Positions 25,740 to 32,903 of a stretch of 64,000 nt of DNA are shown in pieces. The notes under the pieces were generated by a model that worked only from the letters and a program-made list of their open reading frames with translations, made no database searches and was not told where the DNA came from. The position numbers and the translations under genes were made by a program. The stretch spans positions 2,662,501-2,726,500 of the forward strand of contig NZ_CP077770.1 of assembly GCF_019134595.1 (NCBI RefSeq). The letters are read 5' to 3'. The stretch is from Pseudoalteromonas shioyasakiensis (GTDB lineage Bacteria > Pseudomonadota > Gammaproteobacteria > Enterobacterales > Alteromonadaceae). Each line of letters opens with the position of its first letter. Position 1 is the stretch's first letter.

Positions 25740-26044
25740 CAATCAATATCGAACTTTTTATCAAAACGTGAGATTTGCAGGATTTTTTTCAGTTGCGGTT
25801 GGCAGTTACTAATTTGAATTGTTTCAACTTTGCCTGTTAGGTTTTTTTTCATGTTCAGCAACATGCCTAACGCTGAGCTGTCCATGTAATCTGTTTCTCT
25901 AAGGTCTATAACCACTTTATCGATATTGTCGTTGAGATCGGCATACGCCTGACGAAAAGATTGCACCAAATTAAAATCAAATTTTCCTTTGATTTGTACA
26001 GTTAATATAGCGCCATCAGCAGAAGTGCTGCGCGTTAAACTCAT
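25739..26044 (-). CDS. STAS-domain anti-sigma factor antagonist, CrsA/HsbA-like
   Basis: A 101-residue single STAS domain. The conserved loop TDYMDSSALGMLLNM contains Ser56/Ser57, one of which is the site phosphorylated by SpoIIAB-type kinases. The stop overlaps the start of the receiver-phosphatase-kinase gene, so the pair forms a partner-switching module. When unphosphorylated the STAS protein would bind its target; phosphorylation by the neighbour kinase would release it. In Shewanella the equivalent pair controls RpoS; that this applies here is inference. The ribosome site is AGGAGT, 5 bases before the ATG. Confidence 0.88.
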   Translation of the reverse strand: MSLTRSTSADGAILTVQIKGKFDFNLVQSFRQAYADLNDNIDKVVIDLRETDYMDSSALGMLLNMKKNLTGKVETIQISNCQPQLKKILQISRFDKKFDID

Positions 26045-26177
26045 AATAAACTCCTAATAAACAAATCTTTCCTGATACTTAACTAAATATAACCGCTTAA
26101 AACAAATAAGCCAAAAATTAAAACACTTAGGATGAAATTTGTTATCATTTAGCCAAGCTTCTATAACGAGATCTACC

Positions 26178-26507
26178 ATGAGCGATAATAATCTAGTTTA
26201 TTCAACTGCAACGGGTCGCATTGAGCAACCTAAAGAAAGTAAACCAAGCCAAGGTAAAGTTTTTAAAGACGGCTTTTTACGCATTGAACGTCAAACCAAA
26301 GGGCGCAAAGGTAAGGGCGTGATGTTAGTTGTTGGTATCGACAGCGAGCAGCACGACTTAAAAAAATTAGCCAAAACCATTAAAAGTAAAATGGGCCAAG
26401 GTGGTGCAGTAAAAGACGGTATCATCGAAGTTCAAGGTGATGACAGAGATAAGCTAAAAGCGATTCTCGAAGGACTAAAGTTTAAAGTTAAAATTGCAGG
26501 GGGCTAA
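26178..26507 (+). CDS. yciH: YciH, SUI1/eIF1-family translation factor
   Basis: A 109-residue protein with an SUI1 domain in its C-terminal 80 residues: GFLRIERQTKGRKGKGVMLV, DLKKLAKTIKSKMGQGGAVK, IEVQGDD, LKAILEGLKFKVKIAGG. The family includes eukaryotic eIF1 and bacterial YciH, which can check initiation fidelity on the small ribosomal subunit in vitro. I preferred ATG 26178 (MSDNNLVYSTATGRI) because homologues begin this way; an in-frame ATG at 26139 would add a non-conserved stretch. It is monocistronic, with a terminator spanning its stop codon. Confidence 0.9.
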   Translation: MSDNNLVYSTATGRIEQPKESKPSQGKVFKDGFLRIERQTKGRKGKGVMLVVGIDSEQHDLKKLAKTIKSKMGQGGAVKDGIIEVQGDDRDKLKAILEGLKFKVKIAGG

Positions 26508-26523
26508 TCACCCCCCCTTTTTT
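26499..26523 (+). terminator. terminator overlapping the yciH stop codon
   Basis: GGGGG (26499-26503) pairs with the C-run at 26511-26517, followed by T6. The stop codon TAA is in the loop. Confidence 0.75.
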
Positions 26524-26535
26524 GCGTTCTGTATT

Positions 26536-29535
26536 TTATGAATTCAACGAGTTGAGCTGTTCATAAAGTGCAGGCAACTCATCTTCAGGGATAGGCTTAC
26601 TATAGTAGTAACCTTGCACAATATAACAGTTGTTGTTTTGTAAAAACTCAATCTGCTCGATAGTTTCCACCCCTTCGGCAACAACGTTAAGCTTTAGCTT
26701 TTGTGCCATAGCAATAATCGCAGCGGTAATTTCCATATCATTACTGTCTTGTGGAATATCTTTCACAAACGAGCGATCAACTTTCAAAATATCCACAGGG
26801 AAACGTTTTAGGTAACTCAGTGAAGAATAGCCAGTACCAAAGTCGTCGATTGAAATTGATACACCCAAGGCTTTTAACTGATGCAGTTGTAAAATAGCGG
26901 CTTCAACATGCCCCATTAGCATACTTTCTGTTAGCTCAAGGTGTAAGCGTTTAGGCTCAACACCTGTTTGCTTGATGATCTTATCCAGTGTCGACACCAA
27001 GTTCGCATCTTTAAATTGACGTGCCGACAAGTTGATTGAAATATTATTCTTTAAATCTTGGCTTGCTAAACGTGCAGCAAACTCACACGCTTCTTGCAGT
27101 ATCCATGCGCCTAATTCAACAATTAAACCAGTTGCCTCAGCAATAGGAATAAACTTAGTTGGTGGGATCATCCCTTCTTTAGGATGGAACCAACGAATAA
27201 GTGCTTCGTAGCCAACCACTTGGTTATTTCTACAATCAACTTGTGGCTGATAATAAACCCTAAACTGCCCTTCGCGAATACCAGTACGAAGCTCATTTTC
27301 AATGAATAAGCGCTCGTTTGCTGCAGCATTAAGCTCTTGGCTATAGAAGTGGAAAGTATTACGCCCTTTCGCTTTTGCTTCATACATCGCAAGGTCGGCA
27401 TGTTTAAGTAGCTGATCTTCTTCTTGGCTATCAAATGGTGCCATTGTGATACCAATACTGGCACTGATGATCACTTCATTGTTACCTAATTTGATTGGCT
27501 CATTAAGTGTGCGCTGAATCGTATTAGCCACTTCCATGGCATGTGTTTGATGCTCAATACCACTTAACAGGACCGCGAATTCATCGCCGCCTAAACGCGC
27601 TATTGTATCTTCCGTACGCAAACGCTTTTTCAAACGGTTAGCCACTTCAACTAATAACTGATCCCCTGCATCATGCCCTAGTGTATCGTTGATACGTTTA
27701 AATTCATCTAAGTCAAAATAGAATAAGGCAAATGCATAATGACCACGTTCAGCCAGTGCCATTGATTTACGCAGCTGCATTCTGAAGAAAGTACGGTTAG
27801 CAAGCCCAGTTAAGGTATCAAAGTAAGCCAATTGCTCCATTTTACGCTGGCTTTCTTTCACAAACGAAATATCTTGAGCTGATGCCACGTAACTGGTGAT
27901 TTCACCACCATCTTCACGAATTGGTGAAATACTTAACGAAACCCAAACTGATTGGCGTTCATTCCCTTGTAATAAGGTATCCCCGCGCCAATAATTACGG
28001 CTACGCAAATCGATATCAATATCATCGACTAAAATCGCCATTTCTTGTGAAATGATATTCAGCAGCGGCGAGCCAATAAAGTGACGCTCTTCAAAACCGG
28101 TCATTTCAACCATTTTCGGATTCACGTATTTGATCTCAAAATCTTGATTGGTGATCACCACACCGGTACCAGAGAAAGCCACAGCTTTAGATAAACGATT
28201 CGCCGCTTTTTCAGCTATTTCTTTTTCACTAATGCGCTGGTTTAAGCCATCGATCAACTTACGAATTTCAATAGCCATGTCTCTAAACGAGCCATTTAGC
28301 GTGCCAATTTCATCTTTATTAGCCTTTGGAAACTCAGTTTGTAATTGCCCCTTGCCAAAACTAACTACCGCATTAACCAACGAATGAATGCGACGCAGTA
28401 CTAATTGATAAAGTGCTTGATGCAATAACAAGGCAACTAAAATTGCGTACAAGATAAACAAGCCGAAGAATTTTACTTTTAGCTCTTCAAGTGCTGAAAG
28501 TGCCGACGAACGTTTTTTATAAATACCAATATACCAGTTTAAGTTCTCGACTTTACGAATATTAATAATGTGTGTTTCGCCATCTTGTACAAATGAATTT
28601 GCCGACTCAGGTAACTTTAAACGAATTGTTTCAGAGACTAGCTTTTGCAGATCAGGGTTTACAAAGTCTTCGGTGAGTAATTTTTTACCTTCACGACCAT
28701 ATTTCTCAAGTGTTGTTTTATCCAAATCAGGGTGAGCTAATAGCTGACCTTTTGCATCAAACACCAATAGATGTTGTTCACGGTCACCGATAGGCAGTTG
28801 TGCCAATAAAGTTTCAAGAGCAATATCACTGCCTGTTACTCCAAAAAATTCGTTTTCGAAGTAAATAGGCACTAGCACACTCACCACCCACTTATGCCAA
28901 ATAGTATCGTAATACACTTTTGACCACACCGCTTCTCGGCTTGGGTTAGTTGCAGCCTGAGCGTAATTGAAGGTTTCGCCTTTAGTAAAATCAAAGTCAC
29001 CAGGTACATTGAGTGCCCAGTTTGGTGGCGCGATTCGAATAAAGTTATCTTTGGTGACAAGGTAAAAATTAAAGAAATCTTGAATTAAGGTCGGTGAAAC
29101 GATTTTCCATAGCGATTCAGAATCATTTATAAGCTGTTTATAAAATTCAGAATATTTATCTTGAGGGAGAAACGCAGCCGATAAGCCATCTTCTGAGGTA
29201 CTACGGATACTGCCATCGAGGGCAAATTTGAGTTCTGCGCTGCGTTTACTTTGTAAATGCGATTCGTTGTGAAGGAGTTGGCTGCTTACGACGTTATTCG
29301 CCTGCTCAGCAATATTGATTTTGGTTTTGATCAAGCGGTTAAATTGACGACTCAAGCGTTCACTAGAGTGCTTTAAAAGTTCGTGCTCTTCAAACACAAG
29401 CTGTTTTTCTTCAGATTTAAGCATCAAAGCCGCAGCACATATACCTGCAATCAAACAAATCGCAGAGATCAGCAGCGACAATTTCATACTTAATGAATTC
29501 ACACCAAAACGTGATGGCGGTCGTCGATACACCAC
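26536..29535 (-). CDS. Cache-HAMP-PAS-GGDEF-EAL cyclic-di-GMP protein
   Basis: A 999-residue membrane sensor. Order: membrane helix (about 17-40), outer Cache-type sensor (about 45-345), second helix (about 352-372), HAMP (about 375-428), PAS (about 440-560), GGDEF (about 565-725), EAL (about 740-990). The cyclase motif LARLGGDEF is intact near residue 650, with the inhibitory-site RTED five residues before it. The phosphodiesterase motifs YEALIRW, DDFGTGYSSL, VAEGVET and QGYYYSKP are intact too, so both activities are possible. The start is GTG at 29535 or 29532 with AAGG nearby. Signal unknown. It stands alone, convergent with yciH. Confidence 0.9.
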   Translation of the reverse strand: MVYRRPPSRFGVNSLSMKLSLLISAICLIAGICAAALMLKSEEKQLVFEEHELLKHSSERLSRQFNRLIKTKINIAEQANNVVSSQLLHNESHLQSKRSAELKFALDGSIRSTSEDGLSAAFLPQDKYSEFYKQLINDSESLWKIVSPTLIQDFFNFYLVTKDNFIRIAPPNWALNVPGDFDFTKGETFNYAQAATNPSREAVWSKVYYDTIWHKWVVSVLVPIYFENEFFGVTGSDIALETLLAQLPIGDREQHLLVFDAKGQLLAHPDLDKTTLEKYGREGKKLLTEDFVNPDLQKLVSETIRLKLPESANSFVQDGETHIINIRKVENLNWYIGIYKKRSSALSALEELKVKFFGLFILYAILVALLLHQALYQLVLRRIHSLVNAVVSFGKGQLQTEFPKANKDEIGTLNGSFRDMAIEIRKLIDGLNQRISEKEIAEKAANRLSKAVAFSGTGVVITNQDFEIKYVNPKMVEMTGFEERHFIGSPLLNIISQEMAILVDDIDIDLRSRNYWRGDTLLQGNERQSVWVSLSISPIREDGGEITSYVASAQDISFVKESQRKMEQLAYFDTLTGLANRTFFRMQLRKSMALAERGHYAFALFYFDLDEFKRINDTLGHDAGDQLLVEVANRLKKRLRTEDTIARLGGDEFAVLLSGIEHQTHAMEVANTIQRTLNEPIKLGNNEVIISASIGITMAPFDSQEEDQLLKHADLAMYEAKAKGRNTFHFYSQELNAAANERLFIENELRTGIREGQFRVYYQPQVDCRNNQVVGYEALIRWFHPKEGMIPPTKFIPIAEATGLIVELGAWILQEACEFAARLASQDLKNNISINLSARQFKDANLVSTLDKIIKQTGVEPKRLHLELTESMLMGHVEAAILQLHQLKALGVSISIDDFGTGYSSLSYLKRFPVDILKVDRSFVKDIPQDSNDMEITAAIIAMAQKLKLNVVAEGVETIEQIEFLQNNNCYIVQGYYYSKPIPEDELPALYEQLNSLNS

Positions 29536-29679
29536 AGGACTACCTTATTAATAATTGTTATTATTTATTGTGCAAAAACAAATATACCAGATTCATTTTT
29601 ATATTTATAAATTTTTTATAAATATAAATGAATTTTCTGAGTAAACACCGATGTTTTCTAAATTAGCTGCAATAGGCAG

Positions 29680-29708
29680 TTGACTTTACATACAAGTGTT
29701 TTTACATT
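29680..29708 (+). promoter_or_regulatory. candidate sigma-70 promoter near pheL
   Basis: TTGACT (29680-29685), a 17-base spacer and TACATT (29703-29708) match consensus in five and four positions. It would start RNA almost at the leader-peptide ATG (29715), leaving no room for a ribosome site, so the true promoter may be further upstream in the AT-rich stretch 29580-29680. Confidence 0.35.
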
Positions 29709-29714
29709 AGTTCA

Positions 29715-29768
29715 ATGAAACAAATTATCTCTCGCACTTATTTTTCGTTTTTTAGCTTCTTTAGATAG
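29715..29768 (+). CDS. pheL: pheL, phenylalanine leader peptide of the pheA attenuator
   Basis: A 17-codon ORF encoding MKQIISRTYFSFFSFFR. Five of the last eight codons are Phe, with Tyr just before, as in leader peptides of phe operons. It lies 101 bases before pheA and directly before a set of alternative RNA stems. Low charged tRNA-Phe would stall the ribosome in the Phe codons and let the antiterminator form. The coding match and the stem structure support each other. The weak point is the lack of a clear ribosome site before the ATG. Confidence 0.85.
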   Translation: MKQIISRTYFSFFSFFR

Positions 29769-29836
29769 AGGAGGCTTAACTGTTTGCGAGATAAATTCAC
29801 CGAATAGCTAAAGCCTCCCACTTGGGAGGCTTTTTT
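29754..29836 (+). promoter_or_regulatory. transcription attenuator of pheA
   Basis: Three exclusive pairings can be drawn. Segment 1 (29754-29761, AGCTTCTT) pairs with segment 2 (29769-29776, AGGAGGCT) with G-U pairs. Segment 2 (29770-29777, GGAGGCTT) pairs perfectly with segment 3 (29811-29818, AAGCCTCC) as the antiterminator. Segment 3 pairs with segment 4 (AAGCCTCCCACTTGGGAGGCTT) followed by T6 as the terminator. Segment 1 overlaps the last Phe codons of the leader peptide, the classical phenylalanine attenuation design. Confidence 0.85.
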
Positions 29837-29869
29837 GTTTGTGCACTGTTTTGGAATGAGGAAACCAAC

Positions 29870-31021
29870 ATGAGCATTGATACATTAAATGCGTTACGAC
29901 ACGATATTAATGAAATAGATTCCGACTTATTGGTGTTACTGGCTAAAAGACGCCGTATTAGCCACAGCGTAGTTGAATATAAAATTGCAAATAACAAACC
30001 AATTCGCGATGAAGCCCGCGAACAAGCATTACTCGAAAAGCTTATTAATTATGGTAAGTCGCTAGGTCTAGATGCGTACTACATCAATAATGTGTTCCAA
30101 ACTATTCTTGAAGATTCTGTTTTGAATCAACAAGCAATGCTACAAAAGAATCTAAACCCTGAAGCAATGAGCGAAAGTCATCGTGTTGCTTACTTAGGTG
30201 GTCAAGGCTCTTATAGCCAATTAGCCTGCCATAAATATTTTAGCCGTCGCCCAGGTAAGCTGATTGAGATGGGCTGTTCGAGCTTTGATCAAATCACTGG
30301 CAAAGTTGAAAGTGGCCAAGCTGATTTCGGCTTACTGCCAATTGAAAACACCAGCTCAGGTAGTATCAATGAAGTGTTCGATTTATTACAACATGCACAA
30401 GTATCAATTGTCGGTGAGGTCACTCACAGCGTTGAGCACTGTTTATTAGCAATGCCAGGTACTGAGCTTTCTCACATTAATAAAATCTTTGCTCACCCAC
30501 AGCCTTTTGCTCAATGTAGCCGCTTCATTCAGGGTTTAGGTGATATTCAACATGAAACCTGTGACTCAACCTTCCATGCATTACAATCAGCGGTTGAAAC
30601 TACAAACAGCGCCGCTATCGGCTCAGCACAAGCAGGTAAAAATGTAGGTTTAGAAGTCGTTAAGTCTGGCCTTGCAAACCAAAGCGAAAACCATAGCCGC
30701 TTCATTGTCGTCGCGCGTAACCCGTTGCAAGTATCTAAGCAAATTCCAACAAAAACTAGTTTAATTATGGCCACCAAACAACAAGCGGGTTCATTGGCTG
30801 ATGCCTTGATGATTTTTAAACAACATCAAATTAACCTGGTAAAATTGGAATCTCGTCCAGTACCAGGAAACCCATGGGAAGAGGTGTTTTATGTTGACCT
30901 TGAAGCAAACCTTGATGACTCGCATGTTAAGCAAGCGCTTGAAGAGCTAAAAGAACACACCCAGTACACACGTGTATTAGGCTGTTATCAAAGTGAGTCT
31001 TTGCAAGCTGTTAGTGTTTAA
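29870..31021 (+). CDS. pheA: PheA, bifunctional chorismate mutase / prephenate dehydratase
   Basis: A 383-residue enzyme for the two first steps from chorismate to phenylalanine. Residues 1-90 are an AroQ-type chorismate mutase (LRHDINEIDSDLLVLLAKRR, PIRDEAREQALLEKL). About 105-285 is prephenate dehydratase (YLGGQGSYSQLA, LLPIENTSSGSINEV). The C-terminal ACT domain carries KLESRPVPGNPWEEVFYVD, whose ESRP motif binds phenylalanine for feedback inhibition. The dehydratase Thr of the TRF motif is Ser here (NHSRFIVVA), a conservative change. I used ATG 29870, preceded by TGAGGAAA; an in-frame start at 29822 lies inside the attenuator. Controlled by the leader upstream. Confidence 0.95.
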   Translation: MSIDTLNALRHDINEIDSDLLVLLAKRRRISHSVVEYKIANNKPIRDEAREQALLEKLINYGKSLGLDAYYINNVFQTILEDSVLNQQAMLQKNLNPEAMSESHRVAYLGGQGSYSQLACHKYFSRRPGKLIEMGCSSFDQITGKVESGQADFGLLPIENTSSGSINEVFDLLQHAQVSIVGEVTHSVEHCLLAMPGTELSHINKIFAHPQPFAQCSRFIQGLGDIQHETCDSTFHALQSAVETTNSAAIGSAQAGKNVGLEVVKSGLANQSENHSRFIVVARNPLQVSKQIPTKTSLIMATKQQAGSLADALMIFKQHQINLVKLESRPVPGNPWEEVFYVDLEANLDDSHVKQALEELKEHTQYTRVLGCYQSESLQAVSV

Positions 31022-31045
31022 TAAGCAGCCTAGATATGATTAATG

Positions 31046-31070
31046 AAAAGGAGCTGGTTGGCTCCTTTTT
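31046..31070 (+). terminator. rho-independent terminator of pheA
   Basis: AAAAGGAGC-TGGTTG-GCTCCTTTTT, 25 bases after the pheA stop. Confidence 0.88.
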
Positions 31071-31092
31071 CGTATAATTTCATCTTAGATAC

Positions 31093-31121
31093 TTGCACCC
31101 AATGCCCTGTCTAAGCATAAT
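31093..31121 (+). promoter_or_regulatory. candidate promoter of dsbB
   Basis: TTGCAC (31093-31098), a 17-base spacer and CATAAT (31116-31121), 30 bases before the dsbB ATG. The -10 element matches five of six bases, the -35 only three. Confidence 0.4.
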
Positions 31122-31150
31122 CTTGAAAACAATTTGAAATTGGAACTTTC

Positions 31151-31669
31151 ATGAATTGGTTAGCAGAATTAGCAACTAAAAGAACACCTTGGTTATTATT
31201 AGCCGTTATTTCCCTCGCATTTGAAATCACTGCGTTATTTTTTCAATACAACATGGGCCTTGAGCCATGCATCATGTGTATATATCAACGTACCGCTGTT
31301 TTAGGCTTACTTGCAGCGGGAGTTATTGGTGCAATTAACCCACAAAATATGGTTATTCGCTTAGTCGCATTTGCCACTTGGGGTGTCTCTGCAATTTGGG
31401 GTTACTTTATTGCCAAAGAACACATTGCAATGCAAAACAATACTGACCCTTTTGCATTTAGTTGTGCATTTGAACCTAACTTCCCAAGTTTTATGCCTTT
31501 GCATGAATGGATCCCTAGCTTCTTTGCCGCCACAGGTGATTGCGGAAATATCGATTGGCAGTTTGCTTCTATGAGTATGCCAGCATGGATGGAAGTGATT
31601 TTTGCAGCATTTTCAGTGGTATTTGTGGCTGTTTTAGTTAGCCGATTAGTGAGCGAAAAGTCGCTATAA
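31151..31669 (+). CDS. dsbB: DsbB, disulfide bond formation membrane oxidoreductase
   Basis: A 172-residue inner-membrane protein with four helices. The first periplasmic loop has the redox pair C40-x-x-C43 in EPCIMCIYQR; the second has C105 and C131 (FSCAFEPNFPSF, TGDCGNID). DsbB re-oxidises the periplasmic oxidase DsbA and passes electrons to quinones. All four essential cysteines are present. The stop overlaps the start of the next small membrane gene by one base. This fits the nearby thiol-redox needs of cytochrome c maturation, but the two operons are separate. Confidence 0.93.
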   Translation: MNWLAELATKRTPWLLLAVISLAFEITALFFQYNMGLEPCIMCIYQRTAVLGLLAAGVIGAINPQNMVIRLVAFATWGVSAIWGYFIAKEHIAMQNNTDPFAFSCAFEPNFPSFMPLHEWIPSFFAATGDCGNIDWQFASMSMPAWMEVIFAAFSVVFVAVLVSRLVSEKSL

Positions 31670-31971
31670 TGATTTATTTTTTTACTAGCCAAATCCCTGC
31701 TTTAAAAAGCTTTAAAGTAAGGCAACGTCAGCAAATAATTGCTCTTGCTTTGGCTCATTTAAGTCCAAGCAAAAAGATCATTTTATCGGTTTGTAAGCTT
31801 GCTTTTTTAGCGCCATTATTTTTAGGCTTAGCCTACTTTGAAGGTTGGATGCTTATTCCTTGGTTGTTGTTAGCAGGCTTAAGTTACCCACTTATTACAA
31901 CACCTATCGAAAACATGTTCGCATTAGCGCATTTAGACAAAGCTATCGATGAATTTAAACAGGGCGAATAA
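31669..31971 (+). CDS. small inner-membrane protein translationally coupled to dsbB
   Basis: A 100-residue protein with a basic N-terminal half (KSFKVRQRQQIIALALAHLSPSKK) and two adjacent membrane segments (about residues 37-54 and 58-76). It resembles the uncharacterised DUF6170-type proteins of Alteromonadales, though I am not certain of the family number. Its ATG shares one base with the dsbB stop, so it is made together with DsbB. A role with DsbB is suggested only by this arrangement. No cysteine pair that could be redox-active is present (one Cys only). Confidence 0.65.
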   Translation: MIYFFTSQIPALKSFKVRQRQQIIALALAHLSPSKKIILSVCKLAFLAPLFLGLAYFEGWMLIPWLLLAGLSYPLITTPIENMFALAHLDKAIDEFKQGE

Positions 31972-31981
31972 CGCCCTGTTT
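31957..31981. terminator. hairpin at the end of the dsbB operon
   Basis: A perfect 10-base inverted repeat AAACAGGGCG / CGCCCTGTTT with loop AATAA, overlapping the stop codon of the small membrane gene. The T-run is short, so termination may be incomplete; the convergent ComEA-like gene ends 19 bases away. Confidence 0.55.
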
Positions 31982-31999
31982 AGGTGTATAGCCTGCTGT

Positions 32000-32293
32000 T
32001 TATAATGTAATTTTCCCCTCAAGTTTAGCAAATAGCTTATCGCCTATTCCTTTTACTTCTTTTAATTGCTCTACCGACTTAAACGGTCCCTGTTTTTTGC
32101 GGTGCTCAACAATTGCTTTAGCTTTTGACTCCCCAATACCCGGTAATTGAGTAAGTTGATCTATGCTGGCTTTGTTTATACTGAGCTTTTGCATTTTAAC
32201 TTGTGTTGCTTCTGTTGGTTTAACGGCGAATGCCGATGTAGCAGGTAGTAACGCAATACTTGTGGCAAGTAAAATACTTGATAGTAATTTCAT
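32000..32293 (-). CDS. ComEA-like helix-hairpin-helix protein, secreted
   Basis: A 97-residue protein with a signal peptide (MKLLSSILLATSIALLPATSAFA) and one double helix-hairpin-helix DNA-binding domain: INKASIDQLTQLPGIGESKAKAIVEHRKK and LKEVKGIGDKLFAKLEGK (the GIG turns are diagnostic). The domain is that of ComEA, a periplasmic DNA receptor in natural transformation, but small single-domain relatives occur widely in bacteria not known to be competent. The start at 32293 has GGAGGAAATT before it; an in-frame start at 32413 would bury the signal peptide. Divergent from yebG. Confidence 0.85.
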   Translation of the reverse strand: MKLLSSILLATSIALLPATSAFAVKPTEATQVKMQKLSINKASIDQLTQLPGIGESKAKAIVEHRKKQGPFKSVEQLKEVKGIGDKLFAKLEGKITL

Positions 32294-32466
32294 AATTTCC
32301 TCCATGATGTCCATCTTGGACAGGTAGTTAGCTATTACCCAACACTCACTCCATCGCTTGTGTTTAACTTTGGGTAACAATTTAAATAAAGCTAATGTCC
32401 CTACTATTGTCAAATTTGTTAAATAAAATTTTTCTCAAGTTACTTGCAAAGTAAGCCTCGAAGCAT

Positions 32467-32486
32467 TACTGTATATAAAAACAGTA
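32467..32486 (+). promoter_or_regulatory. LexA (SOS) box upstream of yebG
   Basis: TACTGTATATAAAAACAGTA matches the LexA consensus TACTG(TA)5CAGTA in all but two spacer bases, with the essential CTG-N10-CAG intact. It lies 54 bases before the yebG start. Confidence 0.92.
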
Positions 32487-32539
32487 ATCAAAGTAGCGGT
32501 ATTGCGCTGCAAATGCCACGCTTAAATGCAGGAGAAATC

Positions 32540-32854
32540 ATGGCTGTTGTTGTTAAATATGTTGTAGAAAGAAACGGAGTCGAGCGCATGACGTTTACTA
32601 CTAAGAAAGAAGCTGATGCGTATGACAAAATGCTCGACATTGCTGAGTCATTAGAACTAATGCTTGAAAAAGTTGATGTACCATTAAGCGAGCAACAAAT
32701 TGAGTCACTGGCGCTTGAAATGGCAAAAGAAAAAGACCAATTTATGGCGGTACTTAAAGGTGCAAAAGACGCCCCAGCTAAGCCTAAAAAAGCAAAGTCA
32801 GACGACAACGTTGCTGATATAAAAGAAAAAGCGGCAAGCAAAACGCAAATTTAG
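32540..32854 (+). CDS. yebG: YebG, SOS-induced protein
   Basis: A 104-residue protein. The N-terminal 40 residues, MAVVVKYVVERNGVERMTFT then TKKEADAYDKML, match Escherichia coli YebG closely; the C-terminal half is more variable and Lys/Ala-rich. YebG is a DNA-damage-induced protein of unclear biochemical role. ATG 32540 is preceded by AGGAGA; an in-frame start at 32444 is upstream of the LexA box and not credible. The LexA box places it in the SOS regulon. A bidirectional terminator follows. Confidence 0.92.
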   Translation: MAVVVKYVVERNGVERMTFTTKKEADAYDKMLDIAESLELMLEKVDVPLSEQQIESLALEMAKEKDQFMAVLKGAKDAPAKPKKAKSDDNVADIKEKAASKTQI

Positions 32855-32860
32855 ATCATA

Positions 32861-32887
32861 AAAAAGGGCAACAGATGTTGCCCTTTT
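32861..32887. terminator. bidirectional rho-independent terminator
   Basis: AAAAAGGGCAACAGATGTTGCCCTTTTT lies between the ends of yebG and the convergent putP. Confidence 0.9.
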
Positions 32888-32903
32888 TGTGTTTAATCAA
32901 AAA

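Noticed and set aside
29822-29869. Longer PheA starting at 29822
   Set aside because: The extra residues are encoded by the attenuator terminator stem; ATG 29870 has a proper ribosome site and matches the family start.
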